A stretch of DNA of 44,430 nucleotides from a bacterium (GTDB lineage: Bacteria > Chlamydiota > Chlamydiia > Chlamydiales > SM23-39): assembly GCA_021780355.1 (NCBI GenBank), contig JAJXYX010000055.1:1-44430 (forward strand), given 5' to 3'. The position numbers and the translations under genes were made by a program. The notes below the pieces were generated by a model. That model was not told the DNA's origin, did no database searches, and worked only from the letters and a program-made list of their open reading frames with translations. Positions 29,401 through 38,250 of this stretch are shown one piece after another (position 1 is the stretch's first letter; each line of letters starts with the position of its first letter).

Positions 29401-32100
29401 ATGCAGACTCCATTTCCTGACCATACTCAAATCGCCAATCTTCCTCTGATTGAAGATTTGTATGAAAAATATCTTGAAAACCCAGACGGCATAGAACCTT
29501 CTTGGCGTTACTTTTTTCAAGGGATCGATTTTGCAGGGTATTTAAGCAAATTAACTCAGCCGGAGGGGAAGGGCAGCGAAAAACATCTTCGGATTTTTAA
29601 GTTGATCCAAGCTTATCGGCGGTTTGGCCATTTAGCGGCCTTTGTAAACCCTTTAACTCAGCCTGCTGCGCCGCAGGAGCTTTCTTTGGGAAGCTTGGGA
29701 TTTTCTGAAAGCGAGCTTTCAGAGATGTTTCCTACCTTAGGCTGGTGCGGAAAAGCTGAAGCTCCTCTTCAAGAAATCTTGAACGCTTTGCAAGCTGTTT
29801 ACGCCTCGAAAATGGGTGTTGAGTATATGGATTTGGGCCGGCCTGAACTGGAACATTGGCTCGCAGAAAGATTGGAAAAGGCGGGCTTATTTGTGCTCAG
29901 CCCAGAGGAAAAAGTGCGGCTTTGGGAGTCTTTATCGAAAACAGATTGGCTCGAGCAGTTTTTGCATAGAAAATACGTAGGGCAAACTCGATTTTCTTTA
30001 GAGGGAGGGGAGACGATGATCCCTCTCATATCGGAAATCATAGCAGAAGCGGGGAAGCTGGGCGTTGAAGAGCTGCTGATTGGCATGGCGCATCGGGGAA
30101 GGCTGAATGTTTTGGCGCAAATTTTACAAAAGCCCTACGAAGAGCTCTTGCAAGAGTTTGAAGATGATACCATTTTGGCTCAAGTGGGGCATGACGATGT
30201 CAAATATCATATGGGGTTTTCTCAATCTGTTTCCCTCCCTTCGGGAAAGCGGATGACGGTTTCCATGGCTGCAAATCCCTCCCATTTAGAATCTGTCGAT
30301 CCTGTGGTATTAGGCCAAGTGCGGGCTTTGCAGGTTCTCAAATCGGATGAGAAGAGAAAAAACATCGGCGCACTTTTGATTCATGGAGACGCTTCGATCG
30401 CAGGACAAGGCGTAATTTATGAAACATTGCAGTTGATGAACCTTCCCTCTTATAGCATTGGAGGAACTCTTCATCTTGTGGTGAATAATCAAATCGGCTA
30501 TACGACGGGCTCAGCAGAGGGGCGCTCGACCCGCTACTGCACGGATATTGCCAAAGCCTTTGGCTGTCCTGTGTTTCATGTGAATGCAGAAGATCCAGAA
30601 AATTGTCTTTTGGCCGCTCGATTAGCTGTTGAGCTCCGTCAGACATTTCAATGTGATGTGTTCATCGATCTTCTTTGCTATCGAAAGTATGGCCATAATG
30701 AAGGGGATGAGCCGTCTTATACGCAGCCTGTGGAGTATAAGACAATCCGAGCAAAACAATCGATTCGTGATCTCTATACAGCTCAACTGATGGCCGAAGG
30801 GGTGTTGACCGAAGCGGCAGCTGAAGCTTTTGAGACACGGTATAAAGAACTTTTGGCAAAATCTTTAGAATCGGTAAAAAATCTCCCTCGACCTTCTTCA
30901 AGCATCGGTTCCTCTCATGTATTAGAGCCTTTCGCCAGCGGTGTGGACCAAAAGACCCTTCAGCAAGTAGCTTCAGTTTATTGCCGGCCTCCTAAAAAAT
31001 TTCATGTCCATCCTAAATTAGAAAAATGGCTGCAGGATCGTTTGCAAGCGGTCATGGGCGAGGCGACGAGGCCAAGTATTGACTGGGCGACAGCTGAGTG
31101 TTTGGCTTTTGGTTCTCTGCTTTTGCAAAATGTGTCGATTCGATTAGCCGGAGAAGATTCTCAGCGAGGGACATTTAGCCAGCGGCATCTCATCTTGATC
31201 GATGCAGAGACTGGAAAGCCTTATTCTCCCTTAATGCAGCTGCACGCTCATCAAGGCCGCCTTGATGTAGTCAATACGCCGCTTACTGAATTTGCCGGCA
31301 TGGCGTTTGAATATGGATATAGCTGGTCTGCGCCTGAAACATTAGTCCTTTGGGAAGCGCAATACGGAGATTTTAACAATGGCGCGCAGATTGTAATCGA
31401 TCAGTACTTGGCAAGCGGCGAGCATAAGTGGAACACTCCTTCCTCTCTGACTCTGCTTCTTCCTCACGCCTATGAAGGAGCGGGGCCAGAGCACTCGTCA
31501 GCTCGTCTCGAGCGCTTTTTGCAGCTGACAGCAGAAAATAACATGCAGATCGTCAATGCTTCAACTCCTGCTCAATATTTTCATCTTTTACGAAGACAGG
31601 CGCTGAGAAAAGAAAAAAAACCTTTAGTTGTCTTTACTCCCAAAAGTTTACTCCGCTCTCCGTTGAATGTAAGCCCTCTCTCTGATTTAATCCAGGGGCG
31701 TTTTCAAGAAATATTAGACGATCCCTTATCGCCCGCATCTTGCCAAAAGATCTTATTTTGCTCTGGAAAAATTTACTATGAGCTCAAAGCAGAAAGGGAA
31801 AAAAGAAATATCCAAGATGTAGCGCTCATCCGCATCGAACAGCTTTATCCTTTTCATCACAAAAAATTTCAAGAAATCATCTCGAACTATCAAAACGCTC
31901 TACAGTGGAGTTGGGTGCAAGAGGAGTCGGAAAATGCGGGAGCTTGGAGTTTCATCAAACCTCATTTGCAAGAGCATAAACCGCGGGATGCGGGGCTTTT
32001 TTATGTAGGCAGACCCGCTAATGCCACGACAGCGACAGGATCTCATCGCAAACACAAACAAGAGCAGCAAGATTTGCTCGATCGCGCCTTAAGGAGCTAA
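29401..32100 (+). CDS. sucA: 2-oxoglutarate dehydrogenase E1 component
   Basis: The 899-residue thiamine-diphosphate enzyme opens with the E1o N-terminus ([20 protein letters not shown]). [75 protein letters not shown] and the [17 protein letters not shown] metal region follow. The C-terminal transketolase-like half includes RGTFSQRH and [19 protein letters not shown]. It decarboxylates 2-oxoglutarate and transfers succinyl to SucB. ATG 29401 with GGGA upstream is used; a GTG six codons earlier is possible. The two-base gap to sucB shows an operon. The 240-base leader is A/T-rich with no clear regulatory motif. Confidence 0.97.
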   Translation: MQTPFPDHTQIANLPLIEDLYEKYLENPDGIEPSWRYFFQGIDFAGYLSKLTQPEGKGSEKHLRIFKLIQAYRRFGHLAAFVNPLTQPAAPQELSLGSLGFSESELSEMFPTLGWCGKAEAPLQEILNALQAVYASKMGVEYMDLGRPELEHWLAERLEKAGLFVLSPEEKVRLWESLSKTDWLEQFLHRKYVGQTRFSLEGGETMIPLISEIIAEAGKLGVEELLIGMAHRGRLNVLAQILQKPYEELLQEFEDDTILAQVGHDDVKYHMGFSQSVSLPSGKRMTVSMAANPSHLESVDPVVLGQVRALQVLKSDEKRKNIGALLIHGDASIAGQGVIYETLQLMNLPSYSIGGTLHLVVNNQIGYTTGSAEGRSTRYCTDIAKAFGCPVFHVNAEDPENCLLAARLAVELRQTFQCDVFIDLLCYRKYGHNEGDEPSYTQPVEYKTIRAKQSIRDLYTAQLMAEGVLTEAAAEAFETRYKELLAKSLESVKNLPRPSSSIGSSHVLEPFASGVDQKTLQQVASVYCRPPKKFHVHPKLEKWLQDRLQAVMGEATRPSIDWATAECLAFGSLLLQNVSIRLAGEDSQRGTFSQRHLILIDAETGKPYSPLMQLHAHQGRLDVVNTPLTEFAGMAFEYGYSWSAPETLVLWEAQYGDFNNGAQIVIDQYLASGEHKWNTPSSLTLLLPHAYEGAGPEHSSARLERFLQLTAENNMQIVNASTPAQYFHLLRRQALRKEKKPLVVFTPKSLLRSPLNVSPLSDLIQGRFQEILDDPLSPASCQKILFCSGKIYYELKAEREKRNIQDVALIRIEQLYPFHHKKFQEIISNYQNALQWSWVQEESENAGAWSFIKPHLQEHKPRDAGLFYVGRPANATTATGSHRKHKQEQQDLLDRALRS

Positions 32101-32101
32101 T

Positions 32102-33235
32102 ATGGATGTGCAGATAAAAATTCCTTCGATGGGAGAATCGGTAGTCGAAGCGACGATCGGGACGATTTTAAAACCTTCTGGATCTGTTGTAAAAATGGAC
32201 GAGGAGATTTTAGAGCTGGAGACAGACAAGGTCAATCAGGTTCTTTACGCTCCGGCGGCGGGAACGATGACGCTCACCGTTCAATCGGGCGATGTCGTGA
32301 AAGTGGGGCAAGTCATTGGGTCGGTCAATCCATCCGGAGCTGCAGCTCCTGCAAAAGGAAAACCAGAGGAACCTGCCCCTGTAGCTTTGGAAAAACCGAA
32401 ACCTGCTCCAGCCCCTTCTGCTGAAACACCGAAGAAAGCGACGCCCTCTTCTTTGCCTGCAGCTCGCATCCCAATCGAAGAAAGTTTAGCCTCTTCTTTT
32501 AAAGAAGAAAAACCTGTCATTGCTTCGCCGGCAGTTGAAGGACAGACGCGCAAAAAAATGACCAAATTGCGCCGCACAATTGCTCAGCGGTTGGTGGAAG
32601 TGAAAAATCAGACCGCTATGCTGACCACATTCAATGAAGTGGACATGAGCGCGATTATGCAAGTGAGGGAAAAAGAGCAGGAAAATTTTCAAAAGCTCCA
32701 TGGAATCAAATTGGGATTCATGTCGTTTTTTGTGAAAGCTTGCGTGGCTGCTTTGCAAAAATACCCAGATATCAACGCTCGCATCGAAGGGGATGAGATT
32801 GTGTATCCTGGAAGTTACGATATTGGCGTGGCGGTCGGCACAGAGAAAGGGCTTATGGTTCCTGTCATCCGAAATGCGGATCGTTTGAGCTACGCAGAAA
32901 TTGAAAAACAGCTCAAGCAGTTCGCAGAAAAGGCTCGCGGGGGGACGATCTCGATCGATGATCTTCAGGGGGGAACTTTTACGATTACCAACGGCGGCGT
33001 CTACGGCTCTCTCTTATCGACTCCTATTTTAAATCCTCCGCAAAGTGGTATTTTGGGGATGCATAACATTGTAAAGCGGCCCGTCGTGGTGAATGATGCC
33101 GTTGTCATTCGGCCTATGATGTATCTCGCCTTAAGTTATGATCATCGAATCGTTGACGGCAAAGAGTCGATCGGCTTTTTGGTTCATCTGAAAAACAGTT
33201 TAGAAGAGCCCACTCGGCTCTTATTGGATTTATAA
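32102..33235 (+). CDS. sucB: 2-oxoglutarate dehydrogenase E2 component
   Basis: This 377-residue dihydrolipoyl succinyltransferase has an N-terminal lipoyl domain (1-77) with the lipoylated Lys43 in LETDKVNQ. A Pro/Ala-rich linker and a C-terminal catalytic domain (about 150-377) with [11 protein letters not shown] holding the catalytic His and Asp follow. The peripheral-subunit-binding domain that normally docks E1 or E3 is hard to find. Only [16 protein letters not shown] in the linker resembles its first helix, and the VKGTGxGGRI part is missing. Length is shorter than E. coli SucB (405) but near what I recall for chlamydial SucB. lpdA starts at the very next base. Confidence 0.96.
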   Translation: MDVQIKIPSMGESVVEATIGTILKPSGSVVKMDEEILELETDKVNQVLYAPAAGTMTLTVQSGDVVKVGQVIGSVNPSGAAAPAKGKPEEPAPVALEKPKPAPAPSAETPKKATPSSLPAARIPIEESLASSFKEEKPVIASPAVEGQTRKKMTKLRRTIAQRLVEVKNQTAMLTTFNEVDMSAIMQVREKEQENFQKLHGIKLGFMSFFVKACVAALQKYPDINARIEGDEIVYPGSYDIGVAVGTEKGLMVPVIRNADRLSYAEIEKQLKQFAEKARGGTISIDDLQGGTFTITNGGVYGSLLSTPILNPPQSGILGMHNIVKRPVVVNDAVVIRPMMYLALSYDHRIVDGKESIGFLVHLKNSLEEPTRLLLDL

Positions 33236-34600
33236 ATGTATGATCTGATTGTCATTGGGGCGGGGCCCGGCGGCTATGTCGCAGCGATTCGCGCAGCGCA
33301 GCTCGGACTGAAAGTAGCCTGCATAGAAAAACGCTCTACTTTGGGCGGTACTTGTCTTAATGTGGGGTGTATCCCTTCTAAAACTCTTTTACACTCTTCT
33401 GAGTGGTTTTGGCATTTGAAAAAAGAGGGGGCTCATCAAGGGCTTACATTCTCTTCTCTTTCTTATGATTGGCCTGTCATGCAAAGCCGCAAAGAAATGG
33501 TTGTCTCTCAGCTTACCAAAGGCATTGAAGGGTTGTTTAAAAAAAACAAGATCGATTGGATCCAAGGTCATGGCGTTTTGACAAATCCTCACACAGTCGC
33601 TGTCGGCGCGCAATCTTACGAGGCAAAATCGATTCTTTTAGCGACAGGTTCCGAGCCGATCGCTCTTCCTTTCCTTCCTTTTAATGAAAAAACGATTCTC
33701 TCTTCCACCGGCGCGCTCGCTCTTTCTGCAGTCCCCAAAAAACTTCTTATTGTCGGAGCTGGCATTATTGGTGTTGAACTCGGTTCTGTCTACCAACGTC
33801 TCGGTTCGGAAGTGGTTTTTATTGAATTTCTTGATCGGATTTGTCCTAACTTTGATCTCGAGGTGTCCAAGCAGCTTCTCAAGATCTTTACTTCTCAAGG
33901 GATGACGTTTCATCTATCTCATAAAGTCGTTTCAGCTCAAGGGACAACTGTTACTGTTCAAGGTCCTCAGCAAGAAACCCAATTCACAGGCGACGCTATT
34001 TTAGTCGCCGTCGGCAGGCGTCCCTACTCAGATCAGCTCGGGCTTGACGCCGTCGGCATTCAAAAAACGGCAAAAGGTTTTATCTCTGTCGACGCTTCTT
34101 TCCGCACTTCTCAGCCCCACATTTTTGCCATCGGAGATTTAATCGAAGGTCCCATGTTGGCCCACAAAGCCTCGGAAGAGGGTGTCGCTGTGGCAGAGCT
34201 TCTCGCTGGCCATCGCCCTTCCGTTGATTATCTCTCTATCCCAAGCGTGGCTTACACATTTCCTGAAGTTGCCTCAGTCGGTCTTACAGAAGAGGAGCTC
34301 AAAGCGCGCAGCCTCTCTTACAAAGTCGGCAAATTTCCTTTTAAGGCCAACTCTAGAGCCCGCTGCTCCGGAGAGGAAGAGGGTTTTGTCAAAATCCTAG
34401 CCGACGCTCAATCCTATCGGCTCCTCGGCGTTCACATCATCGGACCTCACGCCTCCGAGCTCATCGCAGAAGCCACGCTAGCCATCCAAATGAAGGCCAC
34501 AGCTCATCAGCTCGCTCAAACCTGCAATGCCCATCCGACTCTTTCAGAAGCTCTTAAAGAGGCTGCAATGGCTGTTATCGCAGCGCCTATTCATTTGTGA
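33236..34600 (+). CDS. lpdA: Dihydrolipoamide dehydrogenase (E3)
   Basis: This 454-residue flavoprotein disulfide reductase has an N-terminal FAD motif, VIGAGPGGYVAAIRAAQLG, and redox cysteines Cys40 and Cys45 in GGTCLNVGCIPSK. The NAD motif is LLIVGAGIIGVELGSVYQRL; IFAIGDLIEGPMLAHKA follows, and the C-terminal active-site His/Glu lie in CNAHPTLSEALKEA. It reoxidises the dihydrolipoyl group of SucB. Its ATG follows the sucB stop without any gap, so the whole complex is encoded as sucA-sucB-lpdA. In Chlamydia I recall lpdA lying apart from sucAB, so this grouping differs. Confidence 0.96.
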   Translation: MYDLIVIGAGPGGYVAAIRAAQLGLKVACIEKRSTLGGTCLNVGCIPSKTLLHSSEWFWHLKKEGAHQGLTFSSLSYDWPVMQSRKEMVVSQLTKGIEGLFKKNKIDWIQGHGVLTNPHTVAVGAQSYEAKSILLATGSEPIALPFLPFNEKTILSSTGALALSAVPKKLLIVGAGIIGVELGSVYQRLGSEVVFIEFLDRICPNFDLEVSKQLLKIFTSQGMTFHLSHKVVSAQGTTVTVQGPQQETQFTGDAILVAVGRRPYSDQLGLDAVGIQKTAKGFISVDASFRTSQPHIFAIGDLIEGPMLAHKASEEGVAVAELLAGHRPSVDYLSIPSVAYTFPEVASVGLTEEELKARSLSYKVGKFPFKANSRARCSGEEEGFVKILADAQSYRLLGVHIIGPHASELIAEATLAIQMKATAHQLAQTCNAHPTLSEALKEAAMAVIAAPIHL

Positions 34601-34615
34601 ATCTTTGCGCGCGAT

Positions 34616-34675
34616 GGGGCTTCGCCCCAAACCCCATTAAAGGGCTGTCGCCCTTTACAATCCCTTTGTTTTTTC
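34616..34675. repeat. G/C-rich palindrome family, half copy after lpdA
   Basis: GGGGCTTCGCCCC, then CCATTAAAGGGCTGTCGCCC, then TTTACAATCCCTTTG and a T-run (34668-34673). It lies between lpdA and the convergent gene ending 34700. AAAGGGCTGTCGCCCTTT is itself a hairpin, so this copy could terminate lpdA transcription. Confidence 0.7.
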
Positions 34676-34699
34676 GGGAAAGATGGGGTGAGGTTTAAA

Positions 34700-35260
34700 T
34701 TAATAATTGTGGGAGCTTCCGCAGCCGCAGGATGATTTTACATTGGGGTTGGAGATTTTGAATCCGGCACCTTTGAGTCCATCAATATAGTCGATAACGG
34801 AACCCAAAAGACGGTCTAATGATTTTTTGTTTACGTGGATTTGAATTCCTTCTGATTCGAAAACTACATCATTTTCTTCGACCTTGTTGGAAAAGTCTAA
34901 AAAATATTCTAGCCCTTTGCAGCCAGCTGATTTTTCGCCAAACCGAAGCGCCCAGCCTGTTTTTTCTTCATCATCTAGAATCTGTTTGAATTTTTTTGCA
35001 GCTTTTGGAGTCAGCGAGATGGTGGAAAGATCCGTTTCTTCGGCTAGAACGCTGTTGAGTTTTTTTAACAAGGCTTCAATCGCCTCGTCGTTCATACCGT
35101 GGCTGTACATCCCTTCTTCGAGCGTCTCTTCTGTTGAAGCTGAGCAACCGATGCAGTGAAGACCAAAGTTGGTCATTTCCTGCGCCAGCTTTTGCCCTTT
35201 TTGGGGAAACTGCGTAAAAATATCTTCGATGGTCATGTGTCTAGTGATGAGTTGGGTCAT
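34700..35260 (-). CDS. Fusion of DUF1858 domain with A-type Fe-S carrier (HesB/IscA-like)
   Basis: This 186-residue protein has two parts. Residues 1-68 form a DUF1858-type domain (TIEDIFTQFPQKGQKLAQEM, then GLHCIGCSAS with Cys36 and Cys39, and ETLEEGMYSHGM). Residues 80-186 are an A-type carrier domain (ISLTPKAAKKFKQIL, SAGCKGLEYFLDF and the terminal SCGCGSS), with the three conserved cysteines that bind an Fe-S cluster or iron. A-type carriers pass clusters to target enzymes. The DUF1858 part may receive or dock a cluster through its CIGC pair; this is inference. The next gene upstream in the operon is a 2Fe-2S ferredoxin, eight bases away. Confidence 0.85.
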   Translation of the reverse strand: MTQLITRHMTIEDIFTQFPQKGQKLAQEMTNFGLHCIGCSASTEETLEEGMYSHGMNDEAIEALLKKLNSVLAEETDLSTISLTPKAAKKFKQILDDEEKTGWALRFGEKSAGCKGLEYFLDFSNKVEENDVVFESEGIQIHVNKKSLDRLLGSVIDYIDGLKGAGFKISNPNVKSSCGCGSSHNY

Positions 35261-35268
35261 AAAATTCC

Positions 35269-35532
35269 TTAAAATTTAACTTTTACGCATCCGCCCAAAA
35301 TTTTACATTGGCAGGCTAAACGCTCTTGATCTAATTCGCCTAAAAAGTCTGATTCTGCTTCATTAAATTCAGATAAGTTGGACATGCCTTCTGTGACTTC
35401 GATCACACAGGTACCGCAAACTCCCTCAGTACAAGCAAAAGGGACCCCAGCTTCTTCGCACGCTTCTGTGATAGCAGACCCGTCGGTCAGCTCAAATTCT
35501 TCATTGATGTCTTCAAAAATTAACTTAGCCAT
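35269..35532 (-). CDS. 2Fe-2S ferredoxin
   Basis: The 87-residue ferredoxin has Cys34, Cys39, Cys42 and Cys74 in the C-x4-C-x2-C...C pattern (FACTEGVCGTC and ACQCKILGG). That is the plant/adrenodoxin-type 2Fe-2S ligand set. ATG 35532 begins MAKLIFEDIN; a 19-codon open extension upstream is unlikely to be translated because GAGGAG falls between it and this ATG. Sitting beside an A-type cluster carrier, it may supply electrons for Fe-S assembly. The strongly acidic surface fits an electron-transfer role. Confidence 0.88.
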   Translation of the reverse strand: MAKLIFEDINEEFELTDGSAITEACEEAGVPFACTEGVCGTCVIEVTEGMSNLSEFNEAESDFLGELDQERLACQCKILGGCVKVKF

Positions 35533-35584
35533 AGAATCAAAATTCTCCTCAGATGGACAAAGTGTAGCTGGAAAGGAAAAAAAA

Positions 35585-35625
35585 GGCAAAAAACAAAAAG
35601 AGCCCGAGAGAAAAATCAGGCTCTT
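35585..35625 (-). terminator. Rho-independent terminator of the 63-residue coiled-coil gene
   Basis: On the minus strand the stem AAGAGCC / GGCTCTT (35619-35625 and 35598-35604) is followed by TTTGTTTTTT. It lies 12 bases after the stop of the gene at 35637 and upstream of the ferredoxin start. Confidence 0.75.
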
Positions 35626-35636
35626 GTAATAAAAAA

Positions 35637-35828
35637 TTAAGCTTCCGACTCTTCGAAGTGATTAAAGATTTCCGCTTCTTGAAGAAGTTCTTCAGCTGTT
35701 TCTTTTAAGGTTTGGATCCCTTCAGGGAATCCTACCTTTTTGAGTAGAAGATCGAGCTGAGATAGCTCGGTTTCAAGATGGTCTACACGGCTTTCCAATG
35801 AAGCAACGTACTTATTATCAGAGTTCAT
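35637..35828 (-). CDS. 63-residue coiled-coil protein
   Basis: AAGGAG directly upstream of ATG 35828 and a strong terminator downstream make this a credible single-gene unit. The product starts with VASLESRVDHLETELSQLDL, a heptad coiled coil, and ends in an acidic helix (TLKETAEELLQEAEIFNHFE). It resembles SlyX-sized proteins but lacks a clear SlyX signature. A dimeric adaptor or chaperone is possible. No family is assigned. Confidence 0.72.
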   Translation of the reverse strand: MNSDNKYVASLESRVDHLETELSQLDLLLKKVGFPEGIQTLKETAEELLQEAEIFNHFEESEA

Positions 35829-35922
35829 AAACTCTCCTTATTATTTACTGCTGTTTATTACGAAATTATTATAACCCGATTTTACAGCAGGGAGCTTTTA
35901 TTGATCTACTGAAATGATTATT

Positions 35923-36546
35923 TTAACCTCCTAAAAGGGTGGATAGGCTAACCAGGACGTCTCTTAGCACTTCCAAAGGCCTTTGATCGGCGTTAAATAG
36001 GGAGATCAATTTTTCTGGATAGTGCTTTAAAATTTTTACTGTCTCCTTTTCATAGACTTCCATGCGTGTTCTGAGCACTTTAGGGTCCATGTCATCGGTT
36101 CTCTTTTCAATCAAAGCTCTTCTTTGGATCCTTTTGATCAGCTCTTCGACTTTGTCGATTTTTAAGACGATGATCCGTTCAATGTTAATATGATTAAGCA
36201 GCAAATCGGCCTGCCGGATCGTTCTAGGAATCCCATCCAAAAGTAGAATCTGGGAGCTGGGAAAATAGCGGTTTGTGGCGATGAGGCCGTTGACAAAGTG
36301 GCGCCAGATTTCGATGGTAATCTCATCGGGCAGAAGGAGCCCCTTGCCGGCATAACTATGGTACAGCTGGCCGGCCGGCGACTCTGGGGACAGCCCCCGG
36401 AAAATGTCCCCAGAGGAGAGGTGGAAATGGTTCCCTGCCGAGCTTAAAAATTTCCCTAACGTCCCCTTCCCCGACCCCGGGGGGCCGAAAATTAAGACGG
36501 ATCGAAGGGGGGAGGTTGGGGAGGGGAGGATAAAGGGGTCTTTCAT
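35923..36546 (-). CDS. adk: Adenylate kinase, short-LID form
   Basis: The 207-residue kinase has the P-loop GPPGSGKGTLGKF at 21-33, HLSSGDIFRG for NMP binding, LLLDGIPRTIRQADLL (usual DGFPR, here Ile replaces Phe) and the RRALIEKRTDDMDPKVLRTR LID region. The LID is only a few residues, without the zinc-binding cysteines of long forms. It interconverts ATP + AMP and 2 ADP in the cytoplasm. The well-known Chlamydia Adk is longer as I recall it, so this may be a lineage difference or a paralogue. No strong ribosome site precedes the ATG. Confidence 0.88.
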   Translation of the reverse strand: MKDPFILPSPTSPLRSVLIFGPPGSGKGTLGKFLSSAGNHFHLSSGDIFRGLSPESPAGQLYHSYAGKGLLLPDEITIEIWRHFVNGLIATNRYFPSSQILLLDGIPRTIRQADLLLNHINIERIIVLKIDKVEELIKRIQRRALIEKRTDDMDPKVLRTRMEVYEKETVKILKHYPEKLISLFNADQRPLEVLRDVLVSLSTLLGG

Positions 36547-36757
36547 AGGGCTGCCTGGTGGTTTTTAGGGGATTGTATAGGAGATTCTTTAATTATTCAA
36601 CCCTAAGGGTGGAAATGATTGATGGACAAGACTTTTTTAATACATTGGAGTTCATTAATTTGCATTTAATTGCCTTTAACGCTTCTTTATATTACATTTT
36701 ATTTGATTTTTAATTCTATTTTGTTGTATAATTTACATATTAACATTGATGTTTGTT

Positions 36758-38179
36758 ATGAGTTTTGAAGATACATTATTGACAGGCTTTTTCCCCATCT
36801 TCTTGCCGGAGCAGGGATGCGAAACTTTTTCTATGATTTCAGAGGTTTGTGCTGATTTTTCGAAAGAGGCTTCAGAGGCTTTTGCTAATTTTTCCAAAGA
36901 ATGGACTAAAGCTCGCGCATCTTTACATGGAAGGATCAATCAAGCTTGCAAACACTCTGCTATACCCCTTTCTGAGACTTGCGACATTTCAAGTATCGCG
37001 CGTAATAGCTGGTCTGCGGCGTTAAGTATATCGGGTCAGTCTGGCGGCTTAGCCTTCAATGTTTTTGGGATTATAGGGGCTGTTTTTATCATTTTCAATG
37101 CCCTAAGACTCATTTATAAGGCTGCGTCCAAAGCTACAGAGGCTAAAACTACTGAAATGCGCGTCCTCCACACATTCGTCCATCTACCAGCAAACATTGC
37201 CTATCTTGTTGTTGGTCTTGGCATGTTAGTTCTTAAAGTGAGCGAGATTGCCGGCAAGGCTGGTATAGCCGCAGTTTCTGGACTTACTTTGATGTGGTCC
37301 TTTTTGGCTATGTCTGTGATCATGTTCGGAGAGGCAATTTATAGTCTTCACACCACTTACAAACTCCAAGATATTTTGGAAGACAAAGGTGACTCGGCAT
37401 TGACTATTGATATGCTGAAGGCTCTAGCGTTGAAAGATGAAGCACTTTTCAAAAAGTTAACGAAGCTGGAAGATAGCGATGTTTATTATGCTAATGAATT
37501 GATTCAGAATGCTGATCTTCATTTGTGCTCCGATTCTGATGCGGAAACGAATAGAATCCTCCAGGAAGTTAAACTTCGCGCAGGTGAAAATTGGGATCAA
37601 CTTCTAAAAATAGCTAAAATAGCGAAATTGAAATCCTTAGCAACAGACTATTTGGAAAAATTGGGATTGCAGACAAATGAAGATTGTGCCAAAAAAATTC
37701 AAGATTTTAACCTTTGGAGCGAAATAAATAAACTCCAGGGTTTGCTTGAAGAAGTAGAGCATGCGAACTACGATGCAAATACTGATGCTTGGATGCTGCT
37801 TGCAATTACGGGAGTTTCTATCATTGCAGCCGGTACGGGGCTAGCATTCACAGGTCCAGTAGGGGTTACCGCAGAAGCTCTTGTCACGATAGTAGCTAGC
37901 TTGGGCTGGATGAATTTTGATTCTTCTAAACTAAGAAAAGAAATTAAAGATTACTTTTGGGAACATCATCAAAATTGCAAGAAAGCAGATAATGAATACG
38001 GGCTTCAAGAAAAAACAATATTTGCAGTGAAGACAGCGGCTCTTATCCTTACTGCGCCTCTTTGGGTGATCCCAGCCTTTGTCTACCATGACATTGTGCC
38101 AGTAGTCCGTAATAAGATTTCCATTCTTCCCAAAGAAAGTGAAGAAACTTTTGGAAGCAACATGAGCGGGGCAATCTAA
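36758..38179 (+). CDS. Large Inc-like multi-pass membrane protein
   Basis: This 473-residue protein has no Sec signal. It has several paired hydrophobic stretches: about 98-118 (FNVFGIIGAVFIIFNALRLI), 140-195 (NIAYLVVGLGMLVLKV, VSGLTLMWSFLAMSVIMFG), 345-380 (WMLLAITGVSIIAAGTGLAF, AEALVTIVASLGW) and about 430-450 (TAALILTAPLWVIPAFVY). Long helical hydrophilic parts lie between. Such paired helices recall inclusion-membrane or other type III-secreted chlamydial proteins. ATG 36758 is preferred over ATG 36749 or TTG 36746; none has a ribosome site. The upstream 211 bases are A/T-rich and hold no recognised element. Function unknown. Confidence 0.7.
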   Translation: MSFEDTLLTGFFPIFLPEQGCETFSMISEVCADFSKEASEAFANFSKEWTKARASLHGRINQACKHSAIPLSETCDISSIARNSWSAALSISGQSGGLAFNVFGIIGAVFIIFNALRLIYKAASKATEAKTTEMRVLHTFVHLPANIAYLVVGLGMLVLKVSEIAGKAGIAAVSGLTLMWSFLAMSVIMFGEAIYSLHTTYKLQDILEDKGDSALTIDMLKALALKDEALFKKLTKLEDSDVYYANELIQNADLHLCSDSDAETNRILQEVKLRAGENWDQLLKIAKIAKLKSLATDYLEKLGLQTNEDCAKKIQDFNLWSEINKLQGLLEEVEHANYDANTDAWMLLAITGVSIIAAGTGLAFTGPVGVTAEALVTIVASLGWMNFDSSKLRKEIKDYFWEHHQNCKKADNEYGLQEKTIFAVKTAALILTAPLWVIPAFVYHDIVPVVRNKISILPKESEETFGSNMSGAI

Positions 38180-38220
38180 CTCGCTCAAACAGCCTCCTAT
38201 TCAAAATCGTTTGAATCCGT

Positions 38221-38250
38221 TATAAGGACACTCGAAAGAGTGTTCTTATA
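38221..38250 (+). promoter_or_regulatory. Stem-loop covering the xerD ribosome-binding region
   Basis: TATAAGGACACTC-GAAA-GAGTGTTCTTATA is a 13-pair stem (one G-T pair) with a GAAA tetraloop. Its last base is the A of the xerD start codon. The only Shine-Dalgarno-like bases, AAGGA (38224-38228), pair with TTCTT in the stem. The structure could hold translation low or be the terminator of the upstream gene. The sequence favours the former because no T-run follows. Confidence 0.6.
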
